DNA from: Tethya wilhelma
Lineage: Eukaryota; Porifera; Demospongiae; Tethyida; Tethyidae
DNA length: 64,000 nucleotides
NCBI GenBank assembly: GCA_964030475.1
Contig: CAXIPT010000064.1
Coordinates: 39,527 to 103,526 of the forward strand
Reading direction: 5' to 3'
Shown: piece by piece, positions 46,190-54,086 of the stretch
How positions within the stretch are numbered: position 1 is the first letter of the stretch
Layout: each line of letters opens with the position of its first letter
Notes under the pieces: generated by a model
The model's database searches: none
What the model was told of the DNA's origin: nothing
Seen by the model: the letters and a program-made list of their open reading frames with translations, nothing else
Made by a program: the position numbers and the translations under genes

Positions 46190-46426
46190 CCCAGTGAGCT
46201 TTACAAGACACTACTATTTTCTATGTAAAACTCTAGTTAGCTAGAAAAAAAATAGCTGCTGACCATGTATACATGTAACACGCACAGAAAAACTAGAAAA
46301 AGCTGCATGCAATTCAAATGAATGATCACGTGATCTCAGATCGCCTCATTCCAGTTTTATTCTACATATAGTTCCATTCCGAGGCTCAGAGGTTGATATT
46401 CGTGCTCACTTGTTTACAGCTACAGC
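46190..46426. promoter_or_regulatory. Bidirectional intergenic region, 237 bp
   Basis: It separates the ATG of the minus-strand 12-exon gene (46189) from the ATG at 46427 on the plus strand. Two divergent start codons this close suggest a shared promoter. No TATA box or initiator can be called with confidence. Confidence 0.45.
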
Positions 46427-46627
46427 ATGAGCCGCTCTGCCAAGTCTGATGATGTACCCTATCCATGCCAAACTTGCAAAGGCAAGTTTGTGTCAAAGTT
46501 CATACGTCGTCAGCATATGAAAGTATTTGTCGAGGGACACAGCAGCGCTAGCGGCACTATAAAACAAGTTGATGATCGGCAAACCGCTGGTGGTCAGGAT
46601 GACCCAGATTTAGAAGACTCCCCGGAG
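46427..46627 (+). CDS. Possible first exon of the CACTA-type transposase
   Basis: 67 codons from ATG to a CCGGAG-GTAAGA donor, phase 0. It encodes YPCQTCKGKFVSKFIRRQHM, a C-x-x-C and histidine motif of the sort found at the N-terminus of En/Spm-like transposases. An acidic tail follows (DDPDLEDSPE). The next recognisable exon of such a protein starts at 54087, after the Gypsy element. The phase does not match directly, so another exon between is needed, possibly near 52857-52930. This link is inference. Confidence 0.45.
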
Positions 46628-47040
46628 GTAAGAAGCTGTGACAGGGTTTTGGGTTGAGAGTATGTTGTGGAGTAGGTAGATTATTGAACAGGTCTTCTCA
46701 TTACTAGCCACTAGGGAGAGAAGGTTAGCCACTTAAAATTTAACCCCTTTTCTAACAGTAAATCATGTGATTAGTTTGAGATTTATTTCTCTGTATTAAA
46801 AAACCAGTGACCGTCCAGAATCTTTGTCTGTGCTCTGTGTCCCTCGGGCTGTGTTAGTGTACGCCAAGAGATTCAGAGTGATGAAGATCAACGCTGAACA
46901 TTCAATGCAGGTAGACTTATAAAAAAAAGAGGTAGTTTATGGCTTGTAGTTGTACAAACTACATATAAAATTTGTGATAGGGTGTTATGTAACCTACAAG
47001 TCAATATCTTAAGTTATTGAGTCAAATTGACAACAGCTTA
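46628..47040. other. Spacer, nothing recognised
   Basis: Between the donor at 46628 and the Gypsy element. A piece at 46800-46910 could be coding, but no motif is visible. Confidence 0.4.
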
Positions 47041-47044
47041 CTTG

Positions 47045-47198
47045 TGTAACTCGGTTCATCATCAAACGTCTTATTCTGAATCTCTCCACATGCGCACATG
47101 ATACACATTACATCATTGGCATACTAATTACATAGCTACATAGGTCAAAGTACAGTCAATGCAAGAACATACAATAGAGTAAGGTACACAATGTCACA
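47045..47198 (-). repeat. Gypsy element 2, 3' LTR (154 bp)
   Basis: Identical by eye to 52681-52834. On the minus strand it begins TGTGACATTGTG and ends GAGTTACA. Confidence 0.95.
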
Positions 47199-47235
47199 CA
47201 CTCCGGCCTCCAGACAAACTCGTCCCGAGTATGAT

Positions 47236-48360
47236 TCACATGAAGCGATCAGGGGGTTTAACCTGTCTAGTCTTCGTACGAGCTGAGACAACAGGCGCTA
47301 CCTCTTCTTCAGACTCATCATGGCTGATCTCCGGAGTTGTGGTCTCAGAAGTAGAATCTTGCAGGGTTTGCTTCTGCTCAAATGACATCTTAGGTGGACG
47401 GCTAGGACCCTTACGGCGAGATCCGTACCAGTAATAACCGGCAGGAAACTGAGGTGGACATCTTGAGACTCTGTTCAGATGAACCTGGATTATCCCATCT
47501 TGAGGTGCATACACCTTCGTTGCTGTAACACCAGTAGGGCTTGTGTCAACTACTCGATACGGTCCATGCCATGGCCGGGATAACTTTCTTTCAGCACCAG
47601 TTTCCTCTTGGGGAAATCGAATCATTATCCATTCACTGTTTTGCAAGTTGTTCGGACTTGTCTTCTTGTCATAATACTTTTTATGACGAGCTTGTGCTTT
47701 CTGAATGGTCTTTGCTGCATTTTTACGTGCAAGCGTCAGGTCGGCAACTAGCTCTTCTCGATAGGTGGACACATCTGACAACTGGATGTCAGTAGGCGGA
47801 AGGAAGGCAGCATTAGTAGGAGTCCTCAAATCCTTGCCAAATAGTAGGAAGGACGGCTTCTCGTTAGTTGACTCGTGTAGGGTATTCCGATACGCCCAAA
47901 GTACTGCATGAAGATGCTGATCCCACTGTTTGCCATAGACTTCCACATGTTTTCTCAACATCATCTTGAGTGTCCGATTGAATCTTTCCACCATCCCGTT
48001 GCATTGGGGGTGGTAGGCCGTGGTGTTAAGCTTGGCAATGCCCAAGAGATCACAGACATCACGCATGAGAAATGACAATAAATTTGTACCTCGATCTGAT
48101 AGAAGACTCTCTGGTAGACCGAATGTAGGAACTATCTCCTTGACCAGTATTTCCACAAGTCTGTGCGTCTTCTGGTCAGTCAGGGGAAAGACAACAGGCC
48201 ATTTCGTCAAAAAGTCTTGAAAGACTAGCACATGTTTATTTCCCATCTCAGTCTTTGGACATCGACTCCTACTACTTGGAACGGCCTCTGCACAGGTATG
48301 CTCTGAAGAGGGGGTCTTCCCACTCGCTCTCCTCCAGGCACAGTAACACACTGTGGACAA
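47236..48360 (-). CDS. pol: Gypsy element 2 integrase C-half
   Basis: The true frame is entered near 48250 at PKTEMGNKHVLVFQDFLTKW. The core motifs are LLSDRGTNLLS (second acidic residue) and HPQCNGMVERFNRTLKMMLR (third). A GPY/F-like module follows (RPWHGPYRVVDTSPTGVTAT). The first 35 or so residues of this frame are not native; they overlap the end of the upstream frame, where the core begins (VVGVDV). A small deletion at about 48255 causes the shift. Confidence 0.88.
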   Translation of the reverse strand: MSTVCYCAWRRASGKTPSSEHTCAEAVPSSRSRCPKTEMGNKHVLVFQDFLTKWPVVFPLTDQKTHRLVEILVKEIVPTFGLPESLLSDRGTNLLSFLMRDVCDLLGIAKLNTTAYHPQCNGMVERFNRTLKMMLRKHVEVYGKQWDQHLHAVLWAYRNTLHESTNEKPSFLLFGKDLRTPTNAAFLPPTDIQLSDVSTYREELVADLTLARKNAAKTIQKAQARHKKYYDKKTSPNNLQNSEWIMIRFPQEETGAERKLSRPWHGPYRVVDTSPTGVTATKVYAPQDGIIQVHLNRVSRCPPQFPAGYYWYGSRRKGPSRPPKMSFEQKQTLQDSTSETTTPEISHDESEEEVAPVVSARTKTRQVKPPDRFM

Positions 48361-49424
48361 TTGCGGCAGAAATTAACGACATCTCGATACATACCATCCC
48401 ACCAGAATGAAGAGGATAGAGCACGATACAAACGAGGGCCAGACAGATGTCCTGAGAGAGATCCACTGTGATTCAATTTCAGAATGGTAGGCCTGAGTTC
48501 ACATGGAACAACTGCTCTCTTCTGTTGCTTCTGTTTGCAATCAATGAAATACAAGATTCCATCAATGACAGTGAACTGGTCGGCACGAAGAGTGATCTTG
48601 CGAGCTCTGGAGTCATCTGACGGCAGAACACCACTCTCAATAAACTCCACCATTTCTCTCACTAGGGGGTCTTTTCGCTGCTCTTCACCCAAAGTGCTAT
48701 GGACTGTTGAGGCATTAGTGACATCAGTCTTCAACAATTCCTCAATCTCTTCTGTCCCTTCGTCTATCAAGCAGACAGCAACTCCCAATGTCTCTTCGTC
48801 ATCTGGGAATCCTTCCAGGGGTGCTCTTGACAGTGCATCGGCAGCAACATTCTCGCTTCCCCTTCTGTAGTGAATGTCAACTTCTCCAATCCCACTCTCA
48901 AACACTTTAGCCCACCAGCGAGCATGTTTGCCACTGGCTGTTGGATTAAGTAGTACCGACTTCACAGCGGAGTGATCTGTAATCACCTTCACCTTCTGTC
49001 CATACAGGTAGGTCCGGAAGTGGGAAAGCGCCCACACAACTGCTAAGGTCTCCAAGTCGGTGATTCCATAGTTCTTCTCACTCTGAGACAATGCACGACT
49101 GGCATAAGCAATAGGATGCACTGAGTCGTCATCTTGCACCTGAGCAAGGACAGCTCCTAGACCATTCTGACTAGCGTCAGTCTCCAACACGAACTCTTGG
49201 TTAAAAGTAGGACAGGCTAGGATCGGAGCTTCCACCAACTTCTGTTTCAAAAGCTCAAATGCTGACTGGCAATCTGCACTCCAATTGAAGGGTGTATCCT
49301 TCTTGGTGAGAGCATGTAAAGGTTTAGCAATCTTTGCAAAAGAGTGCACAAATCTTCTGTAATAGGAGGCAAGTCCTAGAAATCGTCGGACTTCAGATAG
49401 ATTAGTTGGGACCGGGAAGTCCAC
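48225..49424 (-). CDS. pol: Gypsy element 2 RNase H and integrase N-half
   Basis: It starts at VRRFLGLASYYRRFVHSFAK (the connection). RNase H has LETDASQNGLGAVLAQ, ITDLETLAVVWALSHF and VITDHSAVKSVLL, ending DALSRAPLEG. The integrase zinc region follows (LNHSGSLSGHLSG, then CRNCPQC) and the first catalytic aspartate in VVGVDV. It is in frame with the RT block upstream across a TAA at 49431-49433, and frameshifted against the integrase block downstream. Confidence 0.9.
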   Translation of the reverse strand: MDFPVPTNLSEVRRFLGLASYYRRFVHSFAKIAKPLHALTKKDTPFNWSADCQSAFELLKQKLVEAPILACPTFNQEFVLETDASQNGLGAVLAQVQDDDSVHPIAYASRALSQSEKNYGITDLETLAVVWALSHFRTYLYGQKVKVITDHSAVKSVLLNPTASGKHARWWAKVFESGIGEVDIHYRRGSENVAADALSRAPLEGFPDDEETLGVAVCLIDEGTEEIEELLKTDVTNASTVHSTLGEEQRKDPLVREMVEFIESGVLPSDDSRARKITLRADQFTVIDGILYFIDCKQKQQKRAVVPCELRPTILKLNHSGSLSGHLSGPRLYRALSSSFWWDGMYRDVVNFCRNCPQCVTVPGGERVGRPPLQSIPVQRPFQVVGVDVQRLRWEINMC

Positions 49425-49430
49425 AACCGC

Positions 49431-50129
49431 TTAAACATGTTTAGTTGAGGGTTTCAGACCTTGAGGAGTGACCACATATCCCAGGTACTCAACTTGCTGC
49501 ATAATGAACCGGCATTTTTCTGGGTTTAACTTCAACCCTGCTTCCATCAAGCAATCCAAAACTAGACGCAAGTGAGTGATATGTTCCTCCAGTGACCAGG
49601 AGAAAACGATAATGTCATCAATATATGCTGACACAAAATCTGGGCCTTCCTCATGGTTCAGATCAGATAGGACTTCTTGGACAAGGCGCTGAAACACAGC
49701 TGGGGCATTAGTTAGGCGGAATGGCATCACATTGAATTGAAACAATCCTCTGTGAGTCACGAAGGCTGTCTTTGCTTTGGATTCAGGCGCCACCTTGATC
49801 TGCCAGTAGCTGGCATCCAAATCAAGAGTAGAGAAGTACTTAGTTTGGCCTAGCTGGTCTAGTAGGTCGTCGATCCTGGGCAATGGAAATGTGTCCTTTT
49901 CAGTGACTTCATTGAGTTTTCTGTAATCGACACAAAAACGATATGTACCATTCTTCTTCTTGACCAAGATCACAGGACTGGACCATGCACCATAGGCCTT
50001 CTGAATGATTCCAGCCTCCTCCATCTGCTTCACCTGACGGTCTACTTCTCGTCTCACAGCGAATGGAGTGCGGCGGGGAGCTTGCTTGATTAGCTTTGCA
50101 TCCCCAGTATTGATGTGAAGCTGGACCAA
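49431..50129 (-). CDS. pol: Gypsy element 2 reverse transcriptase
   Basis: RT blocks in order: TPFAVRREVDRQVKQMEEAG, WSSPVILVKKKNGTYRFCVD, YFSTLDLDASYWQIKV, MPFRLTNAPAVFQRLV, and the catalytic YIDDIIVFS, then CRFIMQQVEYLGYVVT. It closes at a TAA (49431-49433) at PSTKHV, where relatives would read through. All catalytic aspartates are kept. Confidence 0.92.
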   Translation of the reverse strand: MVQLHINTGDAKLIKQAPRRTPFAVRREVDRQVKQMEEAGIIQKAYGAWSSPVILVKKKNGTYRFCVDYRKLNEVTEKDTFPLPRIDDLLDQLGQTKYFSTLDLDASYWQIKVAPESKAKTAFVTHRGLFQFNVMPFRLTNAPAVFQRLVQEVLSDLNHEEGPDFVSAYIDDIIVFSWSLEEHITHLRLVLDCLMEAGLKLNPEKCRFIMQQVEYLGYVVTPQGLKPSTKHV

Positions 50130-50153
50130 ATCTGTCTCTCCTCGCTCTCCTTC

Positions 50154-50370
50154 TTAAAGGCAGAAAGCGGCATGATAGTGAGCTAGAAAGTCACAAAGCA
50201 CCGTCTTCTCATAATCTTGGATTTCCAGATCAGCACAATACATGGCGACAAGCTTCTGTCCTCTTTCAATATCAGACATTTCGGACATCAACTGCTGCAC
50301 TCGAGCAGGCTCTTCCTCCATGAGAACTGCTTGCATACTAGGACAAATGTCCACAGGAATTTTTGGAACT
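50154..50370 (-). pseudogene. pol: Gypsy element 2 protease-RT linker
   Basis: The minus frame reads KVPKIPVDICPSMQAVLMEE and ERGQKLVAMYCADLE, then YEKTVLCDFLAHYHAAFCL before a stop. It is the usual segment between protease and RT. Upstream of it the sequence runs into the inverted block, so it is cut off from the protease. Confidence 0.7.
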
Positions 50371-50379
50371 TTGGAAGAA

Positions 50380-50765
50380 GAGGAACTTTATGCAGGCTGA
50401 CAAGACACCTAGAACATACGACATGCGTCCCTTTTCGTTGGATGGACGTATGGACTTGGATATAGCGTTTGAAGGTCGTACTATGACCACTCCCATCTAC
50501 CTGAAGATGGATGCCACTACTCCACTTTTACTATCAGAGGGTGTGTGCCGCCAGTTGCACATTCTGAAGTACCACCCATCGATTGCTGAGGGAGAGGGAA
50601 CCGAAGAGCAACCCCTTAGTGAAGCTCAACCTCATAGTCAGGATGAAGCTGTTGCTACTATTCCCATGGTCAGAGTGAGACTATTGCAGTCTACCCGATT
50701 TCTACCTCACACAATGACTGCAGTTACTCTGGAAGTGGATGGTGTTGCTTGTAACAGTCCTCACT
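50380..50765 (+). other. Inverted internal segment carrying protease C-terminal coding
   Basis: On the plus strand this segment encodes MRPFSLDGRMDLDIAFEGRT, MDATTPLLLSEGVCRQLHIL and VRVRLLQSTRFLPHTMTAVT, the standard Gypsy protease C-terminal region and linker. All other coding blocks of the element are on the minus strand. The protease active site (VVDSGADITIMGG) lies just outside, on the minus strand at 50800-50850, and stops at VAKLK near 50765. Minus-strand continuation from VAKLK to the KKRNFMQADK start of the inverted block would be normal. So the block has been flipped in place. Confidence 0.88.
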
Positions 50766-50769
50766 TGAG

Positions 50770-50939
50770 TTTTGCCACTCGTTTGAACAGGTCACCGCCC
50801 ATGATGGTAATGTCGGCTCCACTGTCAACGACTCGTTCTGCTGGTATTCCTTGCACTGTCACCTTAGCTAGCTGAGCACGACTACCGGTCTCAGTTACTC
50901 TGATCTGTCGGATGCTGGCTTCATCCTCTGAATCATCAG
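50770..50939 (-). pseudogene. pol: Gypsy element 2 protease N-terminal part
   Basis: The minus frame contains AQLAKVTVQGIPAERVVDSG and ADITIMGGDLFKRVAK, with the aspartic protease D-S-G triad. It ends at TGA just past the inversion breakpoint. Separated from gag (ends 50955) by a frame change. Confidence 0.8.
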
Positions 50940-50954
50940 ATGAGTGAAGGTAAG

Positions 50955-51509
50955 TTAGGGGTCATCTCCCTCCTTCTGAACACTGCTGGGTATTTCCTTG
51001 GTAACCATTTGCTTAGTGACAAACTTTCTGGAAGCATCGGAATTCCCTCTACTTTCACTCTTCTTAACTCTGCAGTGTTTGGCTATGTGGCCCAACTTCC
51101 CACACTGGAAGCATCTCACCTCACCAGGTGGTTTGCTTGGTTTGCTCTTTACGCCGTCACTACCAGACTGTGCTGGCTTGGTAAACTTAGCAGGAGACTT
51201 TGCTGTATGGAGCTGCTGCCTTTTCTTCAGGGCTGCTAGTCTCCGCTCCTCATTCTTTGCTGCCACACACAACTGTGGGTATGACTGAGCTCCAGAAACA
51301 ACTGGAACTTGCACTAAATCATAATGGAGTCCCTTCTGCATCTGAGCGTACAGGAAAGCACAACGGGTCTCCTCGGAAATGTCCTCTCGACCATATGCCA
51401 CTCGAAAGGTCTTCTCTAACCGAGTGATAAAGTCGTTAACTGTCTCTCTCTCCTGTTGACTCAGGTGGCGGAATTCTTGTGCTGCGAGCACCTGGCTACC
51501 TGGGTCCAA
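50955..51509 (-). CDS. gag: Gypsy element 2 Gag C-terminal part with zinc knuckle
   Basis: LSQQERETVNDFITRLEKTF and the following helices are the Gag capsid C-terminal region. CFQCGKLGHIAKHC is a canonical CCHC knuckle. It is in a different frame from the upstream gag block (51461-51871); the overlap places a one-base shift near 51490. Confidence 0.88.
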   Translation of the reverse strand: MDPGSQVLAAQEFRHLSQQERETVNDFITRLEKTFRVAYGREDISEETRCAFLYAQMQKGLHYDLVQVPVVSGAQSYPQLCVAAKNEERRLAALKKRQQLHTAKSPAKFTKPAQSGSDGVKSKPSKPPGEVRCFQCGKLGHIAKHCRVKKSESRGNSDASRKFVTKQMVTKEIPSSVQKEGDDP

Positions 51510-51871
51510 CCGACCTCAATGGCGCACTTCAAGGAAGACTTGTCCTCGGTTGAAAGGAGGTTCCACTGCTGGAGAGCTTTGCCACGTAAATGCCCTGCCA
51601 GCTGCAACAGAGTATCGGTCTCTGTCCATCCGTTCCACTGAGAAGCACGTTCAAGTGCTGGTATCCACTCCTCAAACCTCATGTTCTTATCTTCCCCAGT
51701 AAACGGATCAATAGGAGGAGCTTGACCTCTTCTTGAAGATCTCAGGGGAGTAGGAAGGGGTTCAACTATACTTCCTACGTCAGAATGAGAATCTGAAGAA
51801 GGTGAGTGTCTTCCACGTAACTCTGAGAGTTCTGTTTTCAGACGAGTGATCTCCTCATCCTTCTCTAACAT
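51461..51871 (-). CDS. gag: Gypsy element 2 Gag, capsid N-half
   Basis: PIDPFTGEDKNMRFEEWIPA and LLQLAGHLRGKALQQWNLLS match the retrotransposon Gag domain. The 35 residues before it are coiled-coil-like (EEITRLKTELSELRG). It is frameshifted against both neighbours. The last dozen residues of this frame are not native. Confidence 0.82.
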   Translation of the reverse strand: MLEKDEEITRLKTELSELRGRHSPSSDSHSDVGSIVEPLPTPLRSSRRGQAPPIDPFTGEDKNMRFEEWIPALERASQWNGWTETDTLLQLAGHLRGKALQQWNLLSTEDKSSLKCAIEVGWTQVARCSQHKNSAT

Positions 51872-52386
51872 CAGCTGATCATATTCACCACATAATCACA
51901 GTTAGTTCTCCAGACCTCTTTGACTCTTGCCTTCTCCTTGTGAAGTTGAGATCGGAGTGAAGCACTTTCTTCCTGCAAGGCTGTATTGCGAGCCTGAGCC
52001 TCATCTAAGGCCGCCTGAAGAAGAGCTATGGCATCGGTTCCGCCTTCCTCTTCTCCTTCACCCAAGCTTAATTCTCCGCCATCTATGGCCACTTCGTCTG
52101 GAATTGGCACTTCAGGGTCTACGATGAGAAATTCTCCTCCCTCATCTTCTAGTGTCAACTTGGAGGTGGGAGTGCCATCCTCCAAAACAACTTGAACATT
52201 CTGGGATTCATGTCCCTGCTCAGATAACCGAGCTTCTATCATCTGCAACAACTCATCAGTGGAGGCAGCGGTGGGCAAGTCGAAAGCCTTCCCTAGTCTT
52301 TTCAGACAACATGTGGTAATCCTTCGTGACGTCAGAGGCGTGCGCACTGGCCGCCTCACGGGTTCTCGATCACCCTCAGTACTCAT
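51871..52386 (-). CDS. gag: Gypsy element 2 Gag N-terminal extension
   Basis: 171 codons from an ATG near the 5' LTR. It begins with a basic segment, then RLGKAFDLPTAASTDELLQM (an SAP-like helix pair is possible), an acidic stretch, and a heptad-rich tail (ALLQAALDEAQARNTALQEE). Frame changes near 51880 to reach the capsid block. Confidence 0.72.
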   Translation of the reverse strand: MSTEGDREPVRRPVRTPLTSRRITTCCLKRLGKAFDLPTAASTDELLQMIEARLSEQGHESQNVQVVLEDGTPTSKLTLEDEGGEFLIVDPEVPIPDEVAIDGGELSLGEGEEEGGTDAIALLQAALDEAQARNTALQEESASLRSQLHKEKARVKEVWRTNCDYVVNMIS

Positions 52387-52659
52387 TGCTAAAATACTAG
52401 CTAGTAGTGCGGCTAACTGAAATCACTTGTTAACTAACTCAAATAGATATTCACCAGAGTATTAACTCACAGGCCCTCTAGTCACAGTACAATGGCTACT
52501 CCTCTCACCACGTGTACCTGGACCGGACCGTTTCCCCTGATTGACTCACAAAAAACTAGTGACAGCCACACTACTACTCGACAAACTCAAAATAAAGGTC
52601 TTCTCCACTTGCCTACCTACTCACAAGAGTAACTAAAGTAGCAAACGCTAGATTCTTCC

Positions 52660-52680
52660 AGATCTCGGCAGGACCTCCAC
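52660..52680 (-). promoter_or_regulatory. Gypsy element 2 primer-binding site
   Basis: After one spacer base next to the 5' LTR, the minus strand reads TGGAGGTCCTGCCGAGATC. That complements a tRNA 3' end finishing GGACCTCCA. I cannot name the tRNA. Confidence 0.6.
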
Positions 52681-52834
52681 TGTAACTCGGTTCATCATCA
52701 AACGTCTTATTCTGAATCTCTCCACATGCGCACATGATACACATTACATCATTGGCATACTAATTACATAGCTACATAGGTCAAAGTACAGTCAATGCAA
52801 GAACATACAATAGAGTAAGGTACACAATGTCACA
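52681..52834 (-). repeat. Gypsy element 2, 5' LTR (154 bp)
   Basis: Identical by eye to 47045-47198. The gag ATG lies about 295 bp downstream on the minus strand. Confidence 0.95.
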
Positions 52835-52838
52835 CTTG

Positions 52839-54086
52839 TTTATTTTTTTTATTCTAGTACACAATACAGTTGATGTGACCATATGGCTGACATCATCGTA
52901 CTCTGGGACACCACAGACTATAAAGTCAAGTTCAGGTCTTTGCCTGCTGTCTATGCATGTTTGTGGCTGCTATGATGCTCTTCTATTTACTCAGTTAAAG
53001 GTTAGTTTAAGTTTAATTAGTCGTACAGAATGATTTTTTTTCTTGGTAGAAAAGCTCATGTTGCATATTGCTTGTTTATCTCATCATATGCATAGTGTTA
53101 TTGTGAGTTAGCTTGTTCCGGGCCAGGATTCCTTCTTTGTAAATGTAAGAACTAGTACAGACGATACTATACAATTTACAGCTGCTTTCCCAGGCTCCTC
53201 CTAGCTCATTCGCAAAATTAAATATGAAAATTAGCCTGTCCCGGCCTATAGACATTCATACACTCAAACCTCCAAAATGGACACTTTTGGGACAATATAA
53301 ATTCAGTTTTTTGGTCCTTTGTGAAGAAGTTGTCCTCTTCTTAGAGATTCTGTTTGTAATGCTTCAGTATATGTACGAAATTGGAATTTTGGGCAGCTGA
53401 GAATCGTCCACAGTCGGAGGTTCTACTGCATGTAGCTATAATTGTAATAATCAGGTTCTTTTAGTACTAGCTATATAATAATCATTCTGTTTCAACTTGC
53501 AGGTTTTGATCTGGAGTAGGATGAATATCTAGCTGATAGAGGAATATCTTTTTGGAGCATCTTACCTCAATCTCACAATGTTACAATAATTAATATTGTT
53601 GCAGCATATTAGTGCATTCATGGTATAGCTATGTTTCACTACCATTGAACTTGGACAATCTATCTCAGTAAAACTATGATCAATATTTTAGCCATGCATG
53701 TCATACAATCTGACAGCATCAAAGTCCAGCAAGAGGGGGGCAGTAATTGGCATGTGCATGTAACTTCCGGGTCCTCAGTTGTCAGTGACAATGTAAATTT
53801 ATACTGAAAATATTATATGCAAGAGAATTACTTCAGACAATGATGCATATTCCAAGTTATGCCTGCAGTAAAAAGATATAATGCTGTAAGTGAAGTACAC
53901 ACTGATTAGTCACAAAAGCATTAATAGCGAATTTTTTAATTGGCTAACCTTCTCTCCCTAACGCCACTATTCTCATTGGTGCTTGGTCCTGGGCCAAATT
54001 GATCATAGTTTACTGACTAGCTAATGATGTACTCAGTACTGAGCAGCTTACAACTTTTTTACTACTGTGTATATAAGTGACCACAG
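52839..54086. other. Spacer, possible intron of the CACTA gene
   Basis: A pyrimidine tract with TAG at about 52854 followed by an open stretch to a CAG-GTCTTTG at 52938 could be a small exon. The rest is AT-rich with no motif. If 46427 is exon 1 of the CACTA gene, this lies in its interior. Confidence 0.35.

Larger units (their letters stand above)
47041..52838 (-). mobile_element. Ty3/Gypsy LTR retrotransposon 2 with identical LTRs
   Basis: The element 47045-52834 lies on the minus strand. LTRs are 154 bp each and I find no difference between them. CTTG flanks both sides (47041-47044 and 52835-52838). Minus-strand order: gag with one CCHC knuckle, protease, RT, RNase H, integrase with a GPY/F-type module. 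An internal segment of about 385 bp (about 50380-50765) is inverted and carries the protease C-terminal part. There are also frameshifts in gag and integrase and a stop in RT. Identical LTRs mean a recent insertion of an already defective genome, or recent gene conversion. Confidence 0.94.

Noticed and set aside
47231..52127. Plus-strand ORFs within Gypsy element 2 other than 50380-50765
   Set aside because: Shadows of gag-pol. Only the 50380-50765 block has genuine protease-region motifs.
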